Assembly: GCA_012103535.1 (NCBI GenBank)
Contig: WLWQ01000003.1
Location: 620,001 to 684,000, forward strand
Source: Pseudomonadales bacterium
Lineage (GTDB): Bacteria; Pseudomonadota; Gammaproteobacteria; Pseudomonadales; Pseudohongiellaceae
DNA: 64,000 bases
Direction of reading: 5' to 3'
Shown: one piece after another, positions 45,995 through 53,262 of the stretch
Position numbering within the stretch: position 1 is the stretch's first letter
How the letters are laid out: the number at the start of each line of letters is the position of its first letter
The notes under the pieces: model-generated
Seen by the model: only the letters and a program-made list of their open reading frames with translations
What the model was told of the DNA's origin: nothing
Database searches by the model: none
Program-made: the position numbers and the translations under genes

Positions 45995-46762
45995 GTGGGA
46001 GAAATAGTCCGCTATAAAAGAGACGTCTGGGGCGAAGAAGTAATCCTGGGTGTTTCTTGGGATTTACTCTATGTCGTTTTCATGGCCATCGTCATTTTAT
46101 TGATTGCTCATGCAATCGTAATGGCAGCTCTGGCCAAGAAAAATCTTGACAGACCAACAGGTGAAGGTCGTCGTGTTGTAAGACATGAATCTATCGATCG
46201 AGCGTTTCACTGGTTAATGGCAGTCAGTATATTGGTGCTTATTTTCACGGGTATAGCACCAATACTCGGATTGCGTATTGCCTGGTTAAACATTCATTGG
46301 ATCAGTGGGCTCATTCTTACTTTTCTGGTGATCGCTCATATTATTCGTGCCACGTTCTGGCAAGACTTCAAATCCATGATGTTGATGCCGAAGGATTTTG
46401 CTGAGCCGTTCGATTCATCTCGAAAGCCAGGTAAATATTACTTCGAGCAGAAAGGTATGCATTGGGCAGTAACGGTAGTGGTGTTAGCAGTTATCGTCAC
46501 TGGCGTCTTAATGCTCATGCAGATTAATACCCCATTCTGGGAACGCACTAACAGCATGCCTGAAGATCAGCTAGGACTAATGTTCTTGCTGCATGGTTTA
46601 TCAACTTTGGCGTTGGTAGCCTTAGCGGCAACACATATTTACTTTGCACTGCGTCCTGAAAAGATTTTCTACACACGCTCCATGGTTTCCGGGTGGATGT
46701 CGGAAGATGAATTAGCTGCAAACCATGACCCTGCGAAGTGGTCACCAAAGGAAGCAGACTAA
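45995..46762 (+). CDS. Cytochrome b561-type membrane subunit
   Basis: The protein has 255 residues from GTG 45995, with AAGAAGG about eight bases upstream. It has four or five membrane helices and histidines placed as in the di-haem formate dehydrogenase gamma/cytochrome b561 group: RAFHWLMAVS (about 67-76), IHWISG (about 100), VIAHIIRATFW (about 112), MHWAVT, LHGLSTLALVALAATHIYFALRP (about 200-222). It should take electrons from the periplasmic Mo enzyme and reduce quinone. Xanthine-dehydrogenase-type enzymes seldom come with such a partner, and it sets this operon apart. Confidence 0.88.
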   Translation: MGEIVRYKRDVWGEEVILGVSWDLLYVVFMAIVILLIAHAIVMAALAKKNLDRPTGEGRRVVRHESIDRAFHWLMAVSILVLIFTGIAPILGLRIAWLNIHWISGLILTFLVIAHIIRATFWQDFKSMMLMPKDFAEPFDSSRKPGKYYFEQKGMHWAVTVVVLAVIVTGVLMLMQINTPFWERTNSMPEDQLGLMFLLHGLSTLALVALAATHIYFALRPEKIFYTRSMVSGWMSEDELAANHDPAKWSPKEAD

Positions 46763-46797
46763 TCGCGCATCAGAATCTTTTTCGGAAGCAGTAGTAT

Positions 46798-47208
46798 ATG
46801 GACATAGAAGAAAGTATCGAGGCTATCGAGTCGGGTTACGAATTCCTGCTTGCCTATGCGGCACAAGGAAGACCTCCATCCGATGAGACCGACGGTCCCG
46901 GTCCCCACGCAAGACCCACAATTGAAGGCATGGTCTCTGCAATGAAATTCATTGTAAGGGCCTTTGCTAACAGCAAAGACGAATTCGAACAGCTAATCGC
47001 TGAAGACTGTGTCAAGGCAGGTGCGGCACTGGCCTTTATGCTGAAACAGAAAAAAATCGGTTCCGAAGTGGTTGATAATCTCAACGCATCGATTCATTTG
47101 CGCGCCGTGCTCACTAATCTTTTCCTCTATAGCGAAGCCTTACGTCCGCTAGCCACTGAAGAAGAGAGTGGCGTGATGGCTTACGACGCAATGAAAAAGA
47201 GTGAGTAG
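46798..47208 (+). CDS. Unrecognised acidic helical protein of the Mo hydroxylase operon
   Basis: The 136-residue protein is predicted mainly helical and soluble, with no signal or membrane segment. The N-terminal GYEFLLAYAAQGR, a P/D/G-rich loop (about 23-39) and a C-terminal HLRAVLTNLFLYSEALRP helix are its visible marks; one cysteine is present. I recognise no family. It is 35 bp after the cytochrome b gene and right before the operon terminator, so it is likely co-expressed with the enzyme. It could be a cofactor-insertion or assembly chaperone, since no XdhC-like gene is present; this is only inference from place. Confidence 0.72.
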   Translation: MDIEESIEAIESGYEFLLAYAAQGRPPSDETDGPGPHARPTIEGMVSAMKFIVRAFANSKDEFEQLIAEDCVKAGAALAFMLKQKKIGSEVVDNLNASIHLRAVLTNLFLYSEALRPLATEEESGVMAYDAMKKSE

Positions 47209-47244
47209 AAAGTAAACTCACATTTAATTGGTATTTAGAAATTG

Positions 47245-47268
47245 AAAGGGAGTTTATACTCCCTTTTT
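47245..47268 (+). terminator. Strong rho-independent terminator closing the Mo hydroxylase operon
   Basis: AAAGGGAGT and ACTCCCTTT form a nine-bp perfect stem with loop TTAT, followed by further T residues to 47268. It lies 36 bp after the stop codon at 47208 and only 17 bp before the next ATG at 47285. Confidence 0.85.
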
Positions 47269-47284
47269 CTCATGTCCCTTCAAA

Positions 47285-48280
47285 ATGAAATATCCCAACC
47301 GACTCAAGCTCGCCAATCTACCAACACCTCTCACTAAGTTGGATAAATTTCGGATCGAAGGATCCGATGTGCAGCTATGGGTAAAGCGTGACGAACTCAC
47401 TGGCACCGAAGTATCCGGGAACAAGATTCGTAAACTGGAATTCACGATCGCCCATGCTATCGATGAGGGTTGCGATACTTTAATCACCTGCGGTGGCGTG
47501 CAATCAAATCACTGTCGCGCCACAGCGATTCTTGGCACTCGTCTCGGACTAAAAGTTCATCTGATTCTGCGCGGGGAAAAACCGGAGCACCCGGATGGAA
47601 ACCTGCTCTTGGACTATTTAGTGGGTGCGGAAATTTCTTACTTGCCGCAGCGCGAATGGTCTAAGCATGTTGACCTGGCTCATCAGCTGCAGGAGCAATA
47701 CCGGCAGGCCGGGTCGCAAGCCCATTTCATTCCCACCGGGGCTACGGACGAAATCGGTCTTTGGGGATACATCGCTGCCAGCGAAGAATTGAAACAAGAT
47801 TTCGAAGCCGTCGGCATGGAACCGGAATACATTGTTACTGCGACGGGATCCGGTGGCACCCAGGGCGGACTCATTGTTGGAGCAAAGCTGTTCGATTTGC
47901 CGGGAAAAATCATTGCCTTCAATGTCTGTGACGATGCCGTCTATTTTGAGAACAAAATTAAGGAAGATGTGACTCTCTGGAGACAGCGTTACAATCAGTC
48001 TCTATCCGCAGATGACTTAGAGATAACAACAATAGAGGGCTATGTCGGACCTGGATACGGCAGTGCCGACCAGGAGGTCTTCGACACGATTGCTGAACTC
48101 GCCAGAACCGAAGGTCTATTCCTGGACCCGGTCTATACAGGTAAAGCCTTTCATGGCATGGTAACTGAGATTCAAAAAGGCAAAGCAGGCCAACTGCAGG
48201 GCGCGCAGAACGTGGTTTTCGTGCATACCGGTGGGCTCTTTGGTGTGTTTCCTCAACAAGAAAATTTTAACTTCGATTAA
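47285..48280 (+). CDS. PLP-dependent D-cysteine desulfhydrase/ACC deaminase-family enzyme
   Basis: The 331-residue enzyme has the fold-type II motif TEVSGNKIRKLEF, in which Lys47 is the expected PLP lysine, CGGVQSNHCRATA (substrate and phosphate loop, about 74-86), and the glycine loop TGSGGTQGG (about 194). It matches the DcyD/ACC-deaminase group that releases ammonia (and sulfide from D-cysteine); which substrate is used cannot be read. The ATG has no ribosome site in the preceding bases and sits almost on the terminator of the previous operon. The end VFVHTGGLFGVF is typical of the family and confirms completeness. Confidence 0.9.
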   Translation: MKYPNRLKLANLPTPLTKLDKFRIEGSDVQLWVKRDELTGTEVSGNKIRKLEFTIAHAIDEGCDTLITCGGVQSNHCRATAILGTRLGLKVHLILRGEKPEHPDGNLLLDYLVGAEISYLPQREWSKHVDLAHQLQEQYRQAGSQAHFIPTGATDEIGLWGYIAASEELKQDFEAVGMEPEYIVTATGSGGTQGGLIVGAKLFDLPGKIIAFNVCDDAVYFENKIKEDVTLWRQRYNQSLSADDLEITTIEGYVGPGYGSADQEVFDTIAELARTEGLFLDPVYTGKAFHGMVTEIQKGKAGQLQGAQNVVFVHTGGLFGVFPQQENFNFD

Positions 48281-48310
48281 CTAAACGTTTGTCACTAGCA
48301 GGAACGGGTC

Positions 48311-49507
48311 ATGGGAACTCTTAATAGGAAGAGCATAGTTTTTTTAAGCACAGTGTTTTTACTGTTTGCGCATACTTCAGGACATGCACAGCCGGATGGA
48401 GCAGCTGGCGCAAGCGCGGCGGCAGAACCTGACGGAGTGTCAGGAGCAAGTGGTTACGCCGAACCAACCGGTGCTGCTCTGTATGACACCGAATATGAAT
48501 CAGAATTATTGGCGGGAACCCATCAGCTCATCACCAACAGCTTACGCTCCGGCGAAGGCTATTTTTCCGCCGATGGTGAACAGTTTATCTTTCAGAGTGA
48601 AGTACCAGGCGAAAATCCTTTCTACCAAATTTTTCTGCGGGACCTGGCAACTGGCGAAACCAATCTAGTCTCACCTGGAATTGGATTAACAACTTGTGCC
48701 TGGGTACACCCGACTCTTGATCGCGTTATGTTTTCTTCCACCCATGAAGACCCTGACGCATTAGCCAAGCAAGCCGAAGAAATTAGCATCCGAGAAAGCG
48801 GTATCGAACGGCCTTATGGCTGGGACTATGACCGCCATTACGAAATCTATCAGGCCAATGTCGACGGAACAGGCATCGTTAATTTAAGCAATGCCGATGG
48901 CTATGATGCCGAAGGTTCCTATTCCAACGATGGTTCCAAGATTCTGTTTGCCTCGAATCGTAATGCCTATAATCGCACCCTGAGCCAGGCGGAACAGCAG
49001 CTCTTCGACGATGACTCTTCCTATTTTATGGACCTGTACCTTATGGATGCCGATGGCTCCAATGTGCAACAACTTACCCATTCTCCAGGGTACGATGGCG
49101 GCCCTTTTTTCAGTCCTGACAATACTAAGGTGGTGTGGCGCCGCTTTAATCCAGACGGCAATAGCGCCGAAATCTGGACCATGGATATCGATGGCAGTAA
49201 TCAGCGCCAACTCACGGCCGATGTCATGGTTGCCTGGGGACCCTATTTTCACCCCAGCAGCGACTACATTATTTACTCCAGTAACGTCCTGGGGCACGCG
49301 AATTTCGAATTGTTTATGGTTGATCCAAACGGGGCCAATCCTCCGGTCCGAGTAACGAATACCGAAGGCACCGACATTCTTCCCGTGTTTTCACCTGACG
49401 GGAATAGTTTAGCCTGGAGCACAACCCGTACTCCTGATGGCACTTCCCAGATTCACATGGCGGACTGGAATCATCAGCGGGCCCTGGAGCTACTCGGCCT
49501 CGACTAG
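48311..49507 (+). CDS. Secreted TolB-like beta-propeller (PD40 repeats)
   Basis: The 398-residue protein has a signal peptide ending HAQ near residue 27, then a low-complexity stretch in which a PDG(A/V)..ASG/AAEP phrase repeats two to three times (about 28-56), and then at least five PD40-type blades: YFSADGEQFIFQS, SYSNDGSKILFASNRN, FFSPDNTKVVWRRF, YFHPSSDYIIYSS and VFSPDGNSLAWSTT. It should be a periplasmic binding or scaffold protein. The gene is 30 bp after the PLP enzyme and 18 bp before the fusion peptidase; propellers of this type often go with M28 peptidases. Confidence 0.88.
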   Translation: MGTLNRKSIVFLSTVFLLFAHTSGHAQPDGAAGASAAAEPDGVSGASGYAEPTGAALYDTEYESELLAGTHQLITNSLRSGEGYFSADGEQFIFQSEVPGENPFYQIFLRDLATGETNLVSPGIGLTTCAWVHPTLDRVMFSSTHEDPDALAKQAEEISIRESGIERPYGWDYDRHYEIYQANVDGTGIVNLSNADGYDAEGSYSNDGSKILFASNRNAYNRTLSQAEQQLFDDDSSYFMDLYLMDADGSNVQQLTHSPGYDGGPFFSPDNTKVVWRRFNPDGNSAEIWTMDIDGSNQRQLTADVMVAWGPYFHPSSDYIIYSSNVLGHANFELFMVDPNGANPPVRVTNTEGTDILPVFSPDGNSLAWSTTRTPDGTSQIHMADWNHQRALELLGLD

Positions 49508-49525
49508 CACATGCAGAGAGCTGCG

Positions 49526-52500
49526 ATGAAGCGCTTATCACTAGTCTTTCTTCTCTTTATGGGTCTACCGAATTTTTCGGTCGGGCAGTTGCCTAGTTCC
49601 CAGGAGCAGCTGCAAACACCTGAGCCTCCGATTCATCACAGCCTTAAAATATTACTGGATCCGCAGAATCGACAAATCTCGGTTGAAGACACGATTAGTT
49701 TTCCCGAACATCTGCGCGCCCCAAACATTCGCTTTGAGCTCAACAGCAATCTATCTATCTCGAATTTCTCGGGATCGTTACAACAATTATCCGGTAACGC
49801 ACCCGATACCAATGTGGGCATCAATGCCACCGGTGGACTGGCTGCCAGCAGCAACGAATATTCACTAAGTTTGCCCGGCAACAACAACGGTCAGGCTTTA
49901 TTGATTTACAACGGCTCGATTTATGATGTTGCCGAGCAGTCCAGCGTGGAATACGCCCAAAGCTTTTCCGAGACCTCAGGCATAGTCGGTGAACAGGGAG
50001 TCTATTTAAACTACGGCAGCGCCTGGTTTCCCATCTTTGGCGAAGAGCTCGTGACTTTCGACATGGAGGTTCAGTTCGCCGATTCGGCTGCAACCTGGAA
50101 AGCGGTCAGTCAGGGTGATCGACTGGGAGATAACGGTTGGCAAAGCCGTGATCCAATGGAAGAAATCTACTTGATTGCCGCGAACTTCACCGAATATTCG
50201 GCGCAGGCAGATGATGTCGAAGTGTTGGCTTACTTGCGCACTCCTGATTCGAATCTCGCTACAAAATACATGGATGCAACCGAGCGCTACCTTCAACTCT
50301 ACGAACCGCTTCTAGGTGAATATCCTTACAGCAAATTCGCACTAGTAGAGAATTTTTGGGAAACCGGATATGGCATGCCGTCTTTTACCTTGCTTGGGGA
50401 GCAGGTTATTCGATTTCCCTTTATCCTGGAGTCTTCCTATCCCCATGAAATCCTCCATAACTGGTGGGGCAACGGCGTCTACCCAGACTATGATTCAGGA
50501 AATTGGAGCGAAGGGCTGACGGCCTATTTGGCCGACCATTTGTTCCGCGAAATGAATGGCATCGGGCATGAATACCGCAAGGATATGTTGGCCCGCTACA
50601 AGAATTACGTGGCCGAAGAAAACGACTTTCCACTAGCACGCTTTACCTCCCGCAATTCTGCTGCAACTCAGGCCGTAGGCTACGGCAAGACTTTGATGTT
50701 GTGGCATATGCTCAGACTCGAGATTGGTGACGAGTTGTTCTTGGAAGGACTACGGCAACTTTATTCAGACTTTAAATATCAGCGAGCATCCTACGCTGAC
50801 ATCGAACGTTTGTTTATTGAACTCAGCGGTCTCGATCTTTCGTTGTTCTTCAATCAGTGGGTCAACCGCATCGGAGCGCCTGAATTATCCCTTTCCGTTG
50901 AAGAAGCGACGGGGAATCGTGCACGCATCGTGTTTGCTCAAACACAGTTTGGTGATCCTTACTTCTTAAAGGTGCCAGTTGCCCTTTATTACGAAGGTGA
51001 ACCAGAACCACAGATGTATGATATTGCCTTAACCCAAAAACTGGATGCATTCTTCGCCGAGGATTATGCACGGTTGCAAGGAGTATTGGTCGATCCTTAC
51101 TTCGATGTGTTCCGCCAGTTAGATCGGGAAGAAACTCCACCTACAATCGGTGAGCTCTTCGGCGCAAGCGAAATTACCTTTGTGCTGCCAGGATCAGAGC
51201 GGCAACATTGGTCGCTGATGGCTGAGACTTTTGGGCAAGGAGTGGATTTCGAAATTCTTTACGCCGATGAGATCGATGCAATCCCGGAAGACCGATCCGT
51301 GTGGATTTTAGGCAGAGATAATCCCTTTATCAATCTGATCAATGGGGCAACGGAACTCTACGGTGTCTCAAGCTCCCCGACTGGAGTACAGATTGCCGGC
51401 AGCGAAATCGAGTATCAAAATCGTGCAACGGTGCTAATTGGCCGGCATCCCGCCAATCCAGAATTAGCACTTGGTTGGATTCATGTAGAAGACATGATCG
51501 CCATGCCCGGCATGATCGAAAAATTGCCCCATTATGGTCGTTACTCCTATCTCAGTTTTACCGGCAGTGAACCTACCAACGATGTAAGTGGAGTTTGGAC
51601 CAGTCCGAATTCACCGATGCAATGGAAAAAACCGGAATTGCTAGCTGACATTAATTGGGAGGCGCTGCCCCCAATACCTCCACTTACTACCCTACCGCCG
51701 AAGTATTTACCTGAGCAACTATTACGTCATGCCAATCAGCTAACCCACACGGATATGGAAGGTAGAGGATTAGGTGGAAAAGGTATCGATAGAGCGGCGC
51801 TCTATATTGCTGATCAATTCAGGGCAGCTGGTTTGCAAGCAGTAGACGGAACTTACATTCATCGATGGCGGGATGCTATTCCAGGTTTTCGTAACCTGGA
51901 GCTGGCCAACGTGGTTGGCATAATTCCTGGCGTAAATCGTGAGCTAAGCGCCGAACCCATCGTAATTGGCGCCCATTACGACCATCTTGGCGTTAATGCA
52001 TCTGGTGAAGTCTATTCAGGTGCCGATGACAACAGTTCCGGTGTTAGCGTGCTTATAGAAGTTGCGGCTAAAGTTGCGAGAGCATTCTCACCACAACGGC
52101 CAATTCTCTTTGTTGCATTTACCGGTGAGGAAGATGGACTCCTCGGATCAGATTACTTTGTCCAAAACCCTCCTGGTGGATTCGCTACTGAAGACTTGTT
52201 TGCCATGATCAATCTCGATGCAGTGGGTCGACTCGAGGGTCGTACTCTACAAGTGTTTGGCACAGAATCGGCTTATGAATGGCCATTCATGGCCCAGGGA
52301 ATCGGTTTTACAATCGGCGTACGCTCCGAGTTTCCAACGGAGACTATTGCCAGCAGTGATCATGTCAGCTTCCTCAATGCTGGAATTCCGGCGATTCATT
52401 TGTTCAGCGGAACCAATCTCGATTATCACCAACCCACCGATACGGTAAACAAATTGGATGCCACTGGTATGTCTGACATTGCCCTTTGGCTAGAAGAAGC

Positions 52501-52852
52501 CGTGGTTTATCTTTGCGATCGAACTGATCCCTTAAGAGTAAATTTGGAGGGTGCAGAGCAAATTGAAGTTGCAAGGCCACAGGGTGAGCGCTCTGCCAGT
52601 TTAGGCACGGTGCCGGATTTCGCTTTCGCCGGGGAAGGTGTTCGTATCTCAGGAGTAACACCTGATAGCGCGGCTGAAGTGGCAGGGCTACAAGCCGGTG
52701 ACGTGCTGCTGAACTATAACGGCGAGCAGGTCACTGATATGCAAATCTACTCAAACTTACTTCGACAGTCTGCACCTGGCGATACTGTACAAATTGATGT
52801 GCTCCGTGCCGGTCAGCAGTTTTCTGTCGAAGCCACTCTCAAAGCACGCTAA
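49526..52852 (+). CDS. Secreted M1-like/M28/PDZ fusion peptidase
   Basis: The protein has 1108 residues from ATG 49526, which begins a clean signal peptide (MKRLSLVFLLFMGLPNFSVG) behind GAGAG; ATG 49511 is five codons upstream. The first half is an M1-like gluzincin with HEILHNWWGN (about residue 307) and a downstream NWSEGL glutamate, 17 residues after the second histidine. The second half is an M28 di-zinc aminopeptidase domain: AHYDH (about 817), GADDNSSG, FTGEEDGLLGS, INLDAVG and DYHQPTD supply all five usual ligands. A PDZ domain (GVTPDSAAEVAGLQAGDVLL) closes the chain. Two peptidase active sites on one periplasmic chain suggest stepwise peptide digestion. Confidence 0.9.
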   Translation: MKRLSLVFLLFMGLPNFSVGQLPSSQEQLQTPEPPIHHSLKILLDPQNRQISVEDTISFPEHLRAPNIRFELNSNLSISNFSGSLQQLSGNAPDTNVGINATGGLAASSNEYSLSLPGNNNGQALLIYNGSIYDVAEQSSVEYAQSFSETSGIVGEQGVYLNYGSAWFPIFGEELVTFDMEVQFADSAATWKAVSQGDRLGDNGWQSRDPMEEIYLIAANFTEYSAQADDVEVLAYLRTPDSNLATKYMDATERYLQLYEPLLGEYPYSKFALVENFWETGYGMPSFTLLGEQVIRFPFILESSYPHEILHNWWGNGVYPDYDSGNWSEGLTAYLADHLFREMNGIGHEYRKDMLARYKNYVAEENDFPLARFTSRNSAATQAVGYGKTLMLWHMLRLEIGDELFLEGLRQLYSDFKYQRASYADIERLFIELSGLDLSLFFNQWVNRIGAPELSLSVEEATGNRARIVFAQTQFGDPYFLKVPVALYYEGEPEPQMYDIALTQKLDAFFAEDYARLQGVLVDPYFDVFRQLDREETPPTIGELFGASEITFVLPGSERQHWSLMAETFGQGVDFEILYADEIDAIPEDRSVWILGRDNPFINLINGATELYGVSSSPTGVQIAGSEIEYQNRATVLIGRHPANPELALGWIHVEDMIAMPGMIEKLPHYGRYSYLSFTGSEPTNDVSGVWTSPNSPMQWKKPELLADINWEALPPIPPLTTLPPKYLPEQLLRHANQLTHTDMEGRGLGGKGIDRAALYIADQFRAAGLQAVDGTYIHRWRDAIPGFRNLELANVVGIIPGVNRELSAEPIVIGAHYDHLGVNASGEVYSGADDNSSGVSVLIEVAAKVARAFSPQRPILFVAFTGEEDGLLGSDYFVQNPPGGFATEDLFAMINLDAVGRLEGRTLQVFGTESAYEWPFMAQGIGFTIGVRSEFPTETIASSDHVSFLNAGIPAIHLFSGTNLDYHQPTDTVNKLDATGMSDIALWLEEAVVYLCDRTDPLRVNLEGAEQIEVARPQGERSASLGTVPDFAFAGEGVRISGVTPDSAAEVAGLQAGDVLLNYNGEQVTDMQIYSNLLRQSAPGDTVQIDVLRAGQQFSVEATLKAR

Positions 52853-52865
52853 CAAGACTCACTAA

Positions 52866-52884
52866 TTTAGCGCAGCGCGCTAAA
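52866..52884. other. Hairpin between the fusion peptidase gene and the small minus-strand gene
   Basis: TTTAGCGC and GCGCTAAA form an eight-bp stem with loop AGC, 14 bp after the peptidase stop codon. It covers the TAA stop and last codons of the small gene on the other strand. No T tract follows in either direction, so it may be a weak bidirectional terminator. Confidence 0.5.
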
Positions 52885-53019
52885 TAGGATCGCCACGATT
52901 ACAAATAAAATTGAAACGTAAACCAGGCGTCGATTAACACTGGTTCTGGAAGTCGCCCAATTATGGGCGTCCTCGTCTTCCACAAAAAGTACATTCTGGG
53001 ATTTTCTGTTCCACCTCAC
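52867..53019 (-). CDS. 50-residue single-span membrane protein
   Basis: A 50-codon frame starts at GTG 53019 behind GAGGAG with a spacer of about eight bases. The product is polar and charged for 30 residues (VRWNRKSQNVLFVEDEDAHN...TSVNRR, shown in part) and then has one hydrophobic helix, LVYVSILFVIVAILFSALR, ending at the stop, the layout of a tail-anchored protein. The ribosome site, the basic flank before the helix and the lack of any competing gene support it. I recognise no family. It converges on the fusion peptidase gene with a hairpin at the shared 3' end. Confidence 0.58.
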   Translation of the reverse strand: MRWNRKSQNVLFVEDEDAHNWATSRTSVNRRLVYVSILFVIVAILFSALR

Positions 53020-53262
53020 CGTAAGTGCTCCTCAATTAGTTCGGTAGCTTCCATTTAATCGCAACATTCTGGAATCGCCAGGCCAAGAAAATGGCGAACT
53101 AATGGAGAATTATGATGAAACATGGCGAGATCTCCTTGAGCCCCACTTTGCGACACTAAAAGCGCCTTGGTGCCAAATGCAATTAATTGTTTCCATTACA
53201 GAAAGGCTCTACAGTTTTCGTTATATTTCCCAGCGGACTTTTTTAATAGTTATCCTAATCCA

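Noticed and set aside
53112..53159. 15-residue frame (ATG ATG AAA...) with a GGAG site before the DUF5916 gene
   Set aside because: It could be a leader peptide, but it has no run of a regulatory amino acid and no paired terminator, so I cannot support it.
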